Positions 23,701 through 31,876 of a DNA stretch of 64,000 nt are shown piece by piece. Position numbers and translations under genes: made by a program. Positions within the stretch are counted from its first letter, which is position 1. Every line of letters begins with the position of its first letter. This DNA comes from Dama dama (taxonomy: Eukaryota; Chordata; Mammalia; Artiodactyla; Cervidae): NCBI RefSeq assembly GCF_033118175.1, contig NC_083694.1, forward strand, positions 34,371,608 through 34,435,607, in the 5' to 3' direction. The notes below the pieces were generated by a model. That model worked only from the letters and a program-made list of their open reading frames with translations. It made no database searches and was not told where the DNA came from.

Positions 23701-26700
23701 CATCCTTACATATATTTCTGTTACTGGAAAAGGTGTCTCTTTGCCTCTCCAAAGCATAGCATATTCCCCCAGGCTTATCCCACCTCCCACTAACAGGTAC
23801 TTCTGTTGACTCTTTCCTTTTGGTTTAAGAACATGTCCAAGTGTCTTCCATCTAAAAAGAAAACTCTTCCCTCTATCTTAAGTTCTCTACATATGGTCTT
23901 ATCACCTTCCCTTCACAACCAAGAATCTGGAACAAGCAGTTCATATTTATTTCTACTTACATACTTCCCTTCCTCAACTCCTGCCATTGCTTTTCTCAGT
24001 AGACTTCCAGCTCCACTGTCCTCAAAAAGGACTCTCATAAAGGCCATGAATATTTAAGTACTTTGTCACATTTTATTTCAACTCCCTCAGTTTCTGAAGC
24101 TGTCATACTCTCCCAACTCTTTGCTACTTCTGTGACTGTTCGTTCTCAGTATTTGGTGGGGGGAGGGGAATCCTCTTCCTGTGCCCACTCTTGAGCCTTT
24201 ACTCACGTAGCTAACTTTCTGTATCATCTCGGGACTATCATTAGCTAATCCCCATAGCTTTATGCTTGTGACTTCTTCAGCTGAGACTTTTTTTTTCTAG
24301 AATAAGACACATACCCAGCTGGACATCTCCATCAGCTCGTCCCATAGACAGCTAAAAATAGAACAACCTCTTGCTTTTGTATTTGTATTCCCATTCTAGA
24401 GGGGGAAAAAAAGTAAAAGAAAAATACCTGTTTCTTCTCCTGTATTTCCTAGCTTAGCGAACTGTACCCATTACATTGGATGTTTTGAAGATTCTATAAA
24501 ATAATACATATAAAGCCTGTAGCCATTTCCCATATAGGTACAGTAATTTCTCAATAAATAGTGGCTATCATTTTTATTATTATATCCTTCATCCCCTAAA
24601 CCTGTTGCTTTTATGAGTCCTGTCAGTTTCTTCTAATTTGTTGCCTCTCCCAAATTTAGACACCTGATTGCCAGGCTAGACAGTAGCATAGTCTCCTAAC
24701 CAGTATCCCTCCCTTGCTTTTTTTACTTACCTCCAGGCCATCCTCTGCTGCCAGAGTGTTATTTCAAAAACGTCAATCCCATCATCTTGGTACTCGTGTT
24801 CGGAGGACTCCCAATCTCCCTCATTACTCAATCTGTGTTATTTCATCTTGTATAGAAGGCCTTTCATCAATCATTATTCCAGCTCCCCTTCCCTTGGATC
24901 ATTTCCCAGGTGTGCCTACCCCCTGCACTTCACATCCCAGCTGTGTTAACCACTTTCATTCCACAGACGGGCCACTGTATCTCATGCCTCTGTACATACT
25001 TTCCCTCTGCCAAGATGGCCTCCCAACAATCTCTCTTCTTGCCCAACCACTGCACTGCTTTTAAGAATCAGCCTTCCCTGATTCCTTCAGGCAAACCTAG
25101 ATTTTCCTTCCTCTAGGCTTCCATTTCATCTTGTACATAAATTTAGTATAGCTCTTTATCATGTTACATTGCAGTTTGAGTGTCTGCCTCCCAAACTGTA
25201 AGCTCTTTAAAGATAGGCATTGTGTTTCCTCAAGTCTGGCATAATCCTTTATACATAGTAGGTGTTCAGCTATTTACTGAATGAATTAGTCCCTGAAACT
25301 GAACGTTATCCAAAATTGTTTCTCCTTTTCTATTCTTTTTTGGCGGGGGGTTGGGGGGTGGGGTGGGGGGGGGGGGGTTGGATTGTGTTCCTTCCCACTC
25401 CGTTGCTGCCAGTAGCGTCTGGTATAATTAACTGCTTCTGATATTTTGAAACACTCTCTTCCCATGGCTGATGTAACCTTACACCCTCTGGACTTTTCTC
25501 TTTTCTCTGACCATTCTGTTTCACCATACAATGATGGGTAGCCTCAGGGCTTGGTCTTGGTTTACATCCACTCCTTCCAGTCCTTCATCCACCACATTGT
25601 CTCAGGGAACAAAACTGACAGTCCTCCTTCCTCAGTGTCTCTTAGACCCTTCAGCCACATTGCTTCAAGATCAACCTTTCTTAGCTGAATTATTGCATTA
25701 AACTTCCTTTCTCTCTTATTCCCATTGTCTGCTTTGGTTCCCACCCCTTCTCTCATCCACTAGCTTGGTACAGAGTGATATCTCTGAAAGGCACCCAGCT
25801 TAAAATCTTTATCACTTTCAGGCTAAAATTTGGAAACCTTTTATTCTCTTGGTATCTCAGTCTCCTTTAATGTATTCATTTGGCATTTTGTTTCTCTCTA
25901 AAGACACATAAGGTACTTACAAATATAGAGAATAGGGGTACCGTTCTTATTTCCCCTTCTCAGTTTATAAGCAGCTTTAAGATAAGCCCTTTATCTCTGT
26001 CCTTTAGCATCTAACCAAGCTCCATAAAAACAGAAGAATATCAAAAACTAAATTGAAGAAGCAATAATCCTGTAGAAAAACAGAGGTATGGAAATGGAAT
26101 GGTAGTTCTTAAATGATGCCAGGACATTTTTTAATTAGCTGTGGCTCCTTGGGTACATTGGTAACTTAGAAGGAAAAAATCCTATTGGACAATATGAGAG
26201 CTAGGGAAACAGACATCTTGAGCCATTTCTGAAAGCTGTTTTGAATAAGCCTTACCTAGAAGAGAAAGCTCCTTTCCTCACTGCTTTTCCCAGTTCCTTT
26301 CTAATTCCGCAGCCAGTCTCCTTTGCACAGTAACTCATACTCATCATATCATGATGGTTGTCATTGTTTAGTTGCTAAGTTATGTTCAACTCTTTTGCGA
26401 CCCTGTGGACTGTAGCTCCCAAGGCTCCTCTGTCCATGAGATTTCCCAGGCAAGAATACTGGAGTTGGTTGCCATTTCCTTCTTTAGGGGATCTTCCTGA
26501 CCCAGGGATTAAACCCACATCTCCTGCATTATAGGCAGATTCTTTACTGCTAGGCCACCAGGGAAGCCCCATGATGATGGTTAGGAGAATATGAAAATGA
26601 GAAACAGGAGCTATGAGCCAGCCATGTTATCTTTGCCCTTAACCAGAGAATTTTTTCAAACCAAGATTTCCTCCAGTTGTGGGTCTCAGAAAATGAAATG

Positions 26701-27468
26701 GAATAGAAAATTCAGAGCAGAAGAATTGAGAGTGTATGATGTTCATGAATCCAAGAAACAAAAACATGATTGTTAGCATAAAATATTGCATGTAAATTAG
26801 AAAAAAAAGAAATGAAAAGCCATTGATTTGACAAATAAATGATCAAAAACTTTGAAATACATTTCAATGGAAGAATAAAGGTAGAATTCCAGTTTCAAAA
26901 CAGTTCAATGAAGGCCTGAAGGAGAAAGGTAATAAGTATATTTTGATTAAGGATAAAGATGGGTATCACTTATGGTAAAATTGATATAACTGTATCAATT
27001 TATTTTCTTCTATGTTTTCATATATTTTCATCAATATGCATGAGAGCATTTCTTTATTTTTAAAAATTGGTAACCTAGGTAATATAACAACTAGACGTCA
27101 TTGTTAAATTTAGAGCTTTTGAGAAAAAGCATAAGTTCTCGAGTCAAATTCATCATTCAGATCTTACTTTTTATGGTAGTTACATATTAATGAAATAGAA
27201 CGTATGAGTAGTTACATATTAGTAAGCCAAGGACTTTTGTAGTCACTGCTGTGTATGTGACATTACCTTTTATTTTCCTTAGGTTCTACGCATTTTGGAT
27301 CCAGTTACATGTACAGAAAGCTCACCTGATAATCCATTTTCTGAGTCTTCACCAGCCACCTTACTTGCTACAAAGAAAAATATTGGACGATTTCATCCCT
27401 ATACAAGATATGAAAATATAACTTTCAATTGCTGCAATCACTGCCAGGGAGAACTTATTGCGCTTTAA
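5684..27468 (+). CDS. BLZF1: Golgin-45 (basic leucine zipper nuclear factor 1), complete, 6 coding exons
   Basis: Golgi peripheral coiled-coil protein that binds GRASP55 (GORASP2) and GTP-bound RAB2 and is needed for stacking and transport at the medial Golgi; first described as the nuclear factor JEM-1. Coding exons: 5684-5714, 16277-16716, 18442-18641, 21215-21343, 23085-23304, 27283-27468. They sum to 1206 bases, 401 codons plus stop, all junctions in frame, against 400 residues in human. Residues 1-115 are low in structure (PSPIRGAGDG, EEPPK); about 118-290 is coiled coil with leucine heptads (LKKLL, LENEALGRN, LSEQLERM, LLSEREQF); the end is CCNHC followed by GELIAL, the tail known to engage the GRASP55 PDZ region with zinc-binding cysteines. 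The start MTTLESLETK differs from the human start by one extra residue. It lies head-to-head with NME7 and tail-to-tail with CCDC181. No damage was seen. Confidence 0.96.
6186..6520 (+). repeat. Bov-tA tandem (dimeric) SINE
   Basis: One partial tRNA-like head and body (6188-6303) is fused directly to a second, complete Bov-tA (6305-6510). The same head-to-tail dimer is seen again at 41434-41733 and 46571-46898, so it is a propagating dimeric subfamily rather than a chance tandem. A 'cccaagatc / tccaagatc' repeat flanks it. Confidence 0.8.
6535..6748 (+). repeat. Bov-tA SINE at the same target as its neighbour
   Basis: Full-length Bov-tA flanked by 'gtccaagatc' and 'gtccaagacg'. The left duplicate is shared with the right duplicate of the SINE at 6186-6520. 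Confidence 0.85.
7501..7862 (-). repeat. CHR-type artiodactyl tRNA SINE
   Basis: Begins with a T-rich tail (tttgttttgttttg), then 'ggctgtgttgggtcttcatt' and 'gcaggggcttctct', and ends 'gtgccacctcgtgtggcc'. This is the reverse complement of the CHR SINE family of cetaceans, ruminants and hippopotamus. Older than the Bov-tA copies around it. Confidence 0.75.
7870..9760. other. intronic stretch, little recognised
   Basis: AT-rich BLZF1 intron sequence. It contains one G-run tract (8138-8162: ggg, gggggg, ggg, gggg, ggg) able to form a G-quadruplex on the sense strand. A 65-codon frame at 8711-8908 has no support. Confidence 0.4.
9764..9795 (+). other. G-quadruplex-capable tract
   Basis: Four G-runs (ggggg, ggg, ggggggg, ggggg) with loops of 1-3 bases on the BLZF1 sense strand. 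Confidence 0.6.
9796..9892 (-). repeat. MIR SINE fragment
   Basis: The plus strand reads 'ttgcccaaggtcatataata' then 'actcagagtccagtgttctt', the reverse complement of the MIR core. Diverged. Confidence 0.45.
10072..10151. mobile_element. ruminant mariner MITE with TA target duplication
   Basis: Short palindromic element of about 76 bases between TA dinucleotides at 10072-10073 and 10150-10151. The left arm starts 'ttgggttggccaagagg' and the right arm ends 'ccttttgggcaacccag'. The centre is 'cataagatgttatag'. This matches the terminal repeats of the bovine mariner (Mar1/bmar1) group, with no transposase left. Confidence 0.8.
10647..11177. mobile_element. non-autonomous hAT-like DNA transposon, split by a SINE
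   Basis: The ends are inverted repeats: 'gtgttggcaaattaggg' on the left, 'aatttgccaacccctac' on the right. An inner 'aaaatatttattatctggcc' matches a common mammalian hAT MITE type. A Bov-tA is inserted at 10761-10954. Confidence 0.5.
10761..10954 (+). repeat. Bov-tA SINE with target-site duplication
   Basis: SINE body flanked by 'atcccaaataaaa' on both sides (about 10747 and 10957). Confidence 0.88.
11180..13245. other. intronic stretch with an old repeat
   Basis: 11180-12560 shows nothing recognisable. About 12590-13105 resembles an ancient mammalian interspersed repeat of unnamed family ('ggtaggccatggtgaggatt', 'gagagtgatgggaaatcatt'). Confidence 0.35.
13246..13428 (+). repeat. Bov-tA SINE, head-truncated
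   Basis: Starts inside the tRNA part ('aaaatctgcctgcaatgcag') and runs to 'acagagttggacatgacc'. Confidence 0.8.
13500..13665 (+). repeat. MIR SINE
   Basis: Sense MIR pattern: 'gacaagctatttaacctttc', 'ctgcaaaatgggtactgttg', 'cttggcacatagtaaagtga'. Confidence 0.5.
14006..14065 (+). pseudogene. tRNA-Gly(TCC)-like fragment
   Basis: The D arm, anticodon arm and anticodon loop of tRNA-Gly are readable: 'gcaatggtagtatagtaatg' then 'agcatagctgccttccaaag', with anticodon TCC at 14039-14041. The T arm and acceptor 3' strand are lost or unrecognisable, so it should not make a functional tRNA. It may be a tRNA pseudogene or the head of an old tRNA-derived SINE. Confidence 0.6.
14076..14352 (+). repeat. 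composite Bov-tA 3' halves with (CAG)n tail
   Basis: Two SINE body halves lie in tandem (14078-14205 and 14222-14336), each lacking the tRNA head, ending in a run of about six CAG. 'agtcaggttt' on both sides (about 14067 and 14354) marks a single insertion. The same arrangement recurs at 33986-34251. Confidence 0.8.
14576..14795 (+). repeat. BovB 3' end / BovA fragment
   Basis: 'ggaaaagaccctgatgctgg' through 'atgactgagcgactgaataa', the extreme 3' end of BovB, with an acaacgacaacaa tail. Confidence 0.85.
14800..14990 (+). repeat. MIR SINE
   Basis: Clear MIR core: 'gactgtgggcaagttcctgg', 'cattttcttcatctgtaaag', then 'tttggcatgtgctaagtc'. Confidence 0.65.
15045..15182 (-). repeat. MIR fragment
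   Basis: Reverse-strand MIR-like text ('ctgaagctcagataatttgc', 'tacaggaagcagtggtgg'). Diverged. Confidence 0.4.
15605..16060 (-). repeat. MIR split by a Bov-tA
   Basis: Old reverse-strand MIR ('tccacttttcagattaggaa') continues on the far side of the SINE at 15783-16002 ('gtgggaaccaaataccttga'). Confidence 0.45.
15783..16002 (+). repeat. Bov-tA SINE with target-site duplication
   Basis: Full-length element flanked by 'tactaggaagt' on both sides (about 15772 and 16005). Confidence 0.9.
16277..16716 (+). CDS. BLZF1: BLZF1 coding exon 2
   Basis: Residues 11-157. Acceptor 'catcctacag', donor 'tcagag|gtaaga'. Encodes the low-complexity N-terminal part and the start of the coiled coil (VKNTLEKLKNSERRLLQDKE). 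Confidence 0.95.
17236..17457 (-). repeat. BovB 3' end / BovA fragment
   Basis: Reverse strand: 'tcagtcactaagctatgtcc' to 'atcaggatgttttccaatga'. Confidence 0.85.
17466..17591. repeat. long inverted repeat (hairpin), about 55-base arms
   Basis: The left arm (aacaaagtgaggagtggtaa ... aaggctat, to about 17523) is mirrored by the right arm (atagtcttt ... ttaccactgcccactttgtt, from about 17536). A roughly 12-base A-rich loop separates them and there are only a handful of mismatches. It is transcribed within a BLZF1 intron. No known element is recognised; a MITE or a microRNA-like hairpin are the candidates. Confidence 0.75.
18442..18641 (+). CDS. BLZF1: BLZF1 coding exon 3
   Basis: Residues 158-223 plus two bases of the next codon. 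Acceptor 'ttcttccag', donor 'agcag|gtattt'. Core of the coiled coil (LENEALGRNIAQLSEQLERM). Confidence 0.95.
18656..18967 (+). repeat. tandem duplication just after BLZF1 exon 3
   Basis: Two diverged copies of about 146 bases, 18656-18801 and 18822-18967, offset by 166 bases. Shared anchors are 'tttttgctctg', 'ggattgtagtgtgaaaattt' and 'ctgactgagattgtca'. The duplicated unit starts about 15 bases downstream of the exon's donor and does not include the exon. Confidence 0.85.
18970..20455. other. BLZF1 intron, nothing recognised
   Basis: AT-rich, no clear repeat or exon signature. A 72-codon frame at 19341-19559 has no support. Confidence 0.4.
20458..20541 (+). repeat. BovB/BovA 3' tip
   Basis: 'tgacagggaggcctggcatg' to 'gactgaactgaactgaactg'. 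Only the last 80 or so bases of the family. Confidence 0.8.
20712..21075 (+). repeat. BovA2 / BovB 3' end
   Basis: 'atgttggagaagactcttga' through 'gagtgactaaactgactgaa'. In translation it still shows the BovB C-terminal residues (LEKTLMLGKIEGRRRRGQQR). Confidence 0.88.
21215..21343 (+). CDS. BLZF1: BLZF1 coding exon 4
   Basis: Completes codon 224 and runs to residue 266 plus two bases. Acceptor 'cttttccag', donor 'gcagaa|gtatgg'. Coiled coil continues (VLQRQNRDAQSAIQDLLSER). Confidence 0.95.
21815..22795 (+). mobile_element. L1 ORF2 fragment ending in AT/AC microsatellite
   Basis: Decayed L1 ORF2 in sense orientation ('gaattaataaagctatagct', 'tagatgcaaaaatccttaat', 'atcaaccaataaaatacc'). 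It is followed at 22685-22795 by (TA)n/(AC)n repeats. Confidence 0.7.
23085..23304 (+). CDS. BLZF1: BLZF1 coding exon 5
   Basis: Residues 267-340. Acceptor 'gttgctgcag', donor 'gaaacg|gtaaaa'. Encodes LLEELLVSLQWGREQTYYPS and the linker after the coiled coil. Confidence 0.95.
23370..23485 (+). repeat. MIR fragment
   Basis: 'gtgcttggcactgggagtta', 'aatcaaacttgattctcatg', 'gagctagtgaccttggagaa'. Diverged sense MIR core. Confidence 0.4.
24450..24580 (+). repeat. MIR fragment
   Basis: 'aatacatataaagcctgtag' and 'tcaataaatagtggctatca', the 3' part of MIR. Confidence 0.4.
24700..25288 (+). repeat. L2 LINE 3' end
   Basis: Typical L2 3' text in sense: 'atgcctctgtacatactttc', 'cccaaactgtaagctctttaa', 'catagtaggtgttcagctat', ending at 'actgaatgaatt'. 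The open frames here belong to the repeat. 23780-24440 and 25530-25850 may be further parts of old LINEs but are too diverged to name. Confidence 0.6.
25343..25380 (+). other. long G-rich, G-quadruplex-capable tract
   Basis: Runs of six, six, four and thirteen G separated by one to three bases on the BLZF1 sense strand, the strongest such tract in the window. The length of the longest run is likely to vary between individuals or with sequencing error. Confidence 0.75.
26364..26569 (-). repeat. Bov-tA SINE
   Basis: Reverse strand, 'agttgctaagttatgttcaa' to 'gccaccagggaagcccc'. Flanked by 'atgatggtt' at about 26350 and 26574. Confidence 0.88.
26571..27282. other. BLZF1 last intron, nothing recognised
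   Basis: AT-rich intronic sequence up to the acceptor 'tattttccttag' before exon 6. Confidence 0.4.
27283..27468 (+). CDS. BLZF1: BLZF1 coding exon 6, stop and C-terminal tail
   Basis: Residues 341-401 and TAA (27466-27468). Encodes VLRILDPVTCTES and the conserved end (NIGRFHPYTRYENITF, then CCNHC, then GELIAL). The cysteines near the end and the PDZ-type terminus are the known GRASP55 contact. Confidence 0.95.
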   Translation, partial: VLRILDPVTCTESSPDNPFSESSPATLLATKKNIGRFHPYTRYENITFNCCNHCQGELIAL

Positions 27469-27655
27469 CAGTCAATATGGTGGAGGCACACTACAGGCAC
27501 TTGCTTTTTACCCAAGAGTCATTATTATTTGGGAGCTGGGGGTCTTTGGATGCTAGAAGTATTATCACTTTCTATTTAAATAATATATATCCCCAAAGAT
27601 GTTTCATGTACTGGACTCCAGATTACCCTTTAATAAATACCTCAGGGTAAAGAAA
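27469..27655 (+). terminator. BLZF1: BLZF1 3' UTR with polyadenylation signal
   Basis: AATAAA at 27632-27637, 164 bases after the stop. It is the first canonical signal. Longer forms using later sites cannot be excluded. Confidence 0.55.
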
Positions 27656-27783
27656 AAAAATGAAACTGTGTAGATATATATAAGTAGACAATACTTTCCA
27701 GGCATGTTAGGATGGTTTTCCTAAAGGACTAGATTCTATACCTTTCTTTCAGGCCCTAATTTATTATCTTGCTATATATTTTA

Positions 27784-27965
27784 CATAAGATTGGCAGACT
27801 ATAGCCTTGGGTCATATGCAGCCATACCCATTCATTTACTGTTGTCTGTGGTTCTGCTACAGCAGCAGAATTGAGTAGATACAACAGGGTTTATATAATT
27901 AGCAAAACCTAAAATATTTATTATCTGACTCTTTAGAGAAAAAGTTTTCTGACCCTCACTCTAAC
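27784..27965. mobile_element. hAT-like MITE, related to 10647-11177
   Basis: 'ggcagactatagccttgggt' on the left, 'aaaatatttattatctgact' and 'aaaaagttttctgaccctca' on the right. Same inner block as the element at 10647-11177. Confidence 0.45.
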
Positions 27966-27999
27966 ACAAAAGTAGCTGCAAGGGTTGGGGAAGGAATGG

Positions 28000-28744
28000 G
28001 GTAGGAGTCCTTTCTCTTTTTGGTGATTTTGGAGAAGAGTACAAAAGAGTCTTACAGAAATAACATAGGTGGAGGAACTATTTTAAAAATAAATGCTAAA
28101 TGTTAAAAAAAAATTTAAATATTTTACAGCCACATTAACAAATGCTTGAGCAAAATCGTTGTTCTTATTTTGGTTTTATGCAGGGGATTCTGTATTTTAA
28201 ATGGATTTAACTGATCTACAGAAGAAACAACTATTGAGCTCAGTTTGGCAATTGCAGCACAATAGGAATATCCAATTTGGTACTTATGAAATATGGCAGA
28301 GAAAGTAAGATCTTTGGAGAACATCACTCAAGCTCAAAAATGCAATGTATCAATTGATTTTTATTATGTAACGAGTTATTATTTATTTATGATGGGCCAT
28401 CATAAAACACCTTTTTAGAGGCCTATAAAAACGTCCACAAAAATGTTTATAACAAATTACCCTAATTGGTTTCTTTACCTATCAGTCAAGAAATCCTCAA
28501 AAGACAAATCTGATCAAGTAACAATATATTTTAATGTCAACTTAATGATTTTTTTTTTCGGTCTGATTCATCTGAGTTGTAGTTTCAAGTGGGTGGCAAT
28601 AAATTTCTTTACCTGCTTTAGTTTAAATATTGATTTTTTTCCCCTCCAGAATAATGTGCTTCAATTCAAGTCTTCATCTAGCTTATACTATTTACAACTT
28701 ATTCTTCAGTCTTTCTTTTAAGTTTACAGAGCATAAAACTTAGA
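28000..28744. other. intergenic, nothing recognised
   Basis: Between the BLZF1 3' end and the first L1 of the BLZF1-CCDC181 interval. A 92-codon frame at 28443-28721 is hydrophobic chance sequence. Confidence 0.4.
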
Positions 28745-29785
28745 CAAAAACATAGAGGAAAAGCTTCATGACAGTGGATTTGGCAATGATTTCTTGGCTA
28801 TGACACCAGAAGTACAGGCAACAAAAGAAAAAAACGGATGAATTAAACCTCATCAAAATTAAAAACTTTCTGCATAGCAAAAGAAACACTCAACAAAATG
28901 AAAAGGGATCCTGCAAAATGAAGGAAAATATTCACAAGTCATGTATTAAGGGTCTACTGATGAGACTAAATGAAGGGCTGCAAATCAACAACCGAAAAAA
29001 AAAAAAAAATCCAGTTTAAAAAAAATGGGCAAAGTAATAGACATTTCTCCAAAAGAGATATACAAATGGCCAATAAGCACATCAAAAGATGCTCAGCATC
29101 ACTAATTATTAAGTAAATTCAAACTGCTATCACTTCACAACAGAATGGCTACTACCAATAAAGCAAAATAACAAGTGTTGGCAAAGATGTGGAGAAACTG
29201 GAACCCTTGTGCATTGCTGGTGGGTATGCATACAACTGCCGTATGATCCAGCAATTCCACCTCGAGGTAGATACCCAGAAGAATTGAAAGCAGGGACTCA
29301 AAAGGATATTTGTATATCAATGTTCATAGCAGCATTATTCACAATAGCCAACAAATAGAAACACGTGTCCTTTGATGGATGAATACATAAACAAAATGTG
29401 GTATATCCATGCAATGGAATATTATTCAGCTTAGAAGGAGTAAATTCTGATGCTACAGCATAGATGAACCTTTAAAACTCCATATTGAGATCCAACACAG
29501 AAGGACAAATAATGTATGATTCTACTTACATGAGGTACCTGAAATGATTAATAGAAATAGCAAGTAGAATAGTGGTTACCTAGGGTTAAGGGAAAGCAGA
29601 ATGGAGAGCTGTTGTTTGTCAGGTACAGAGTTTCAGTTTGGGAGGATGAAAAATGGAGAACACAAAGGGGTACTGGTTGAACAACATATGAATGTACTTA
29701 ATGACACTGAATTATACATTTTTTAAAATGGTCAAATGATAAATCTTAGGTTATATATATTTTACCACAATAAAAAAAAAAATTT
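28745..29785 (+). mobile_element. L1 3' end (ORF2 C-terminus and 3' UTR)
   Basis: Decayed L1: 'aaaaactttctgcatagcaa', 'ggcaaagatgtggagaaact', 'gcaatggaatattattcagc', ending near 'taccacaataaaaaaaaaa'. Many frame breaks. Confidence 0.8.
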
Positions 29786-30269
29786 TATACATATACTCTT
29801 GTAACCACAAACGAGTGGCACACTATGCAACTATTGGTTAATAAGTGTCAGTAATAATAACAATAGCTCGATAACAAGTTACTCGAGCTAAACAAAGAAA
29901 GAAAAAAAAACAGACTTCATATTAACAACCTAAATACTATGCCTTAAGGAACTAGAAAAAGAAAAGCCAAGAACCCAGAGCTAGCACAAGGAAAACAGTG
30001 AAATTAGAGTGGAGAGAAAATAGAGAACGGAAATCAAAAGCTGGTTCTGTGAAAAGATCCACAAAATTGGCAAACCTATAACCAGATTGACAAAAAAAAA
30101 GTTGCAAATACCTAAACTCAAATGAGTGAGGGGACATTAACAATCTCATTTAGATAAAGGAATAATTATATACCAACAAATAACCTGGATGAAATAGACA
30201 AATTCCTAGAAACACAATTTACCAAAACTGACTCAAGGAGAAATGGAAAATATGAAAAGGCTTAATGTA

Positions 30270-30475
30270 TGAGTGTGCTTAGTCGCTCAGTTGTATCCAA
30301 CTCTTTGGGACACTATGGACCGTAGCCTGCCAGGTTCCTCAGTCCATGGGAATTCTGCAAGCAAGAAAACGAGTGGGTTGCCATGTCCTCCTCCAGGGGA
30401 TCTTCCCAACCCAGGCATTGAACCCAGGTCTTTTGCATTACAGGTGGATTCTTTACCATCTGAGTCACCAGGAGA
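30270..30475 (-). repeat. Bov-tA SINE
   Basis: 'gtgtgcttagtcgctcagtt' to 'accatctgagtcaccagg', flanked by 'aggctta'-like text on both sides. Confidence 0.87.
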
Positions 30476-30521
30476 AAGGCTTATAATGAGAGATTGTATC
30501 AGTAATCAAAAACCTCCCAAC

Positions 30522-31075
30522 ACCAAGAGCTATGGATGTTGGATGATCAGTCAGGTCAGTTCAGTTCAGTTCAATCGCTCAGTCGTGTCCTACTCTTTGC
30601 GACCCCATGAATTGCAGCACGCCAGGCCTCCCTGTCCATCACCAACTCCCGGAGTTTACTCAAACCCATTGTCCATAGAGTTGGTGATGCCATCCAACCA
30701 TCTCATCCTCTGTCATCCCCTTCTCCTCCTGCCCCCAATCCCTCCCAGCATCAGGGCTTTTTCCAATGAGTCAACTCTTCGCATGAGGTGGCCAAAGTAC
30801 TGAAGTTTCAGCTTCAGCATCAGTCCTTCCAATGAACACCCAGGACTGATCTCCTTTAGGATGAACTGGTTGGATCTTGCAGTCCAAGGGACTCTCTTGA
30901 TAGTGATGTGTAAATGTGGGTTCATTAATGGCAACAAATGAACCACCTTGTGGGAGATGTTGATACTAGGGGAGGTTTTAGGGAGGGAGGAAGCAGGAGT
31001 TACATGGGAATTCTGTACTTTCTGCTCAGTTTCACTATGAACCTAAAACTGCTCTAACAAACAAAGTGTACTAAA
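30522..31075 (+). mobile_element. L1 3' UTR end inserted in the older L1, itself holding a BovA2
   Basis: L1M-type 3' tip: 'gatgtgtaaatgtgggttca', 'gatgttgatactaggggagg', 'aacctaaaactgctctaaca'. It is flanked by 'aaaacctcccaaca' and 'aaaaactcccaaca' (about 30508 and 31079), a diverged target-site duplication. The BovA2 sits at 30560-30902. Confidence 0.65.
30560..30902 (-). repeat. BovA2 / BovB 3' end
   Basis: 'cagttcagttcaatcgctca' through 'cagtccaagggactctcttg', reverse strand. Confidence 0.87.
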
Positions 31076-31575
31076 AAACAAAAAACTCCCAACAAAGAAA
31101 AGTCCAGGGCCAGATAGGTGTCTTCTGCCAAAAATTTAGAGTTAATAGCAATCCTCCCAAGATAACCTTGATACCAAAGCCAGACAAAGATCCCCCAAGA
31201 AAAGAATATTACAGAAAAAATATCTTTTAAATATACAGATGAAAAATCCTCACAAAATACTAGCAAACAAAATGCAATATCATAGAAAAGGGGATTTATA
31301 TACCACCAAGAGGTATTTGTCTCAGGAATGCAAGGGTACTTCAATATTAAGAAAATCAACCAATGTAACATATCACATGAATAGAACAAAGGAGAAAAAA
31401 CCCATTATTTCACTTGTCACAAAAAGCATTTAATAAAATCCAACACATTTTCATGACGAAAGCACTCAAAAAAAAAAAAAAAAAAGAATAGACGAAATAA
31501 GTACAGGAGAGGAATAAGAATAGAACTTCCTCAACTTTATAAAGGACATTTATGGAGACCCACAGCTAACATCAT

Positions 31576-31803
31576 GCATATGTGCATGCTATGTTGCTTC
31601 AGTCATGTCCAACTCTCTGCAACCATATGGACTTTAGCCCACCAGGCTCCTCTGTTTGTGGGATTCTCCAGGCAAGAACACAGGAGTGGGTTGCCATGCC
31701 TTCCTCCAGGGAATCTTCCTGACCCAGGGATCAAACCTGCATCTCTTAGGACTTCTGCATTGGCAGGCGGGTTCTGCATCACTAGTGCCACCTGGGAAGG
31801 CCC
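31576..31803 (-). repeat. Bov-tA SINE with target-site duplication
   Basis: Flanked by 'cagctaacatcat' (31562) and 'cagctaacaccat' (31803) of the host L1. Confidence 0.87.
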
Positions 31804-31876
31804 AGCTAACACCATACTTAATGTTAAAAGACTAAAAGCTTTCCTCCTAAGAACAAGAACAAGATAAGGATGCCCA

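Noticed and set aside
30273..30803. 176-codon frame
   Set aside because: It reads through Bov-tA and BovA2 repeats in reverse orientation. Many window frames with text such as LPCPPPGDLPNPGIEP are the same SINE artefact.
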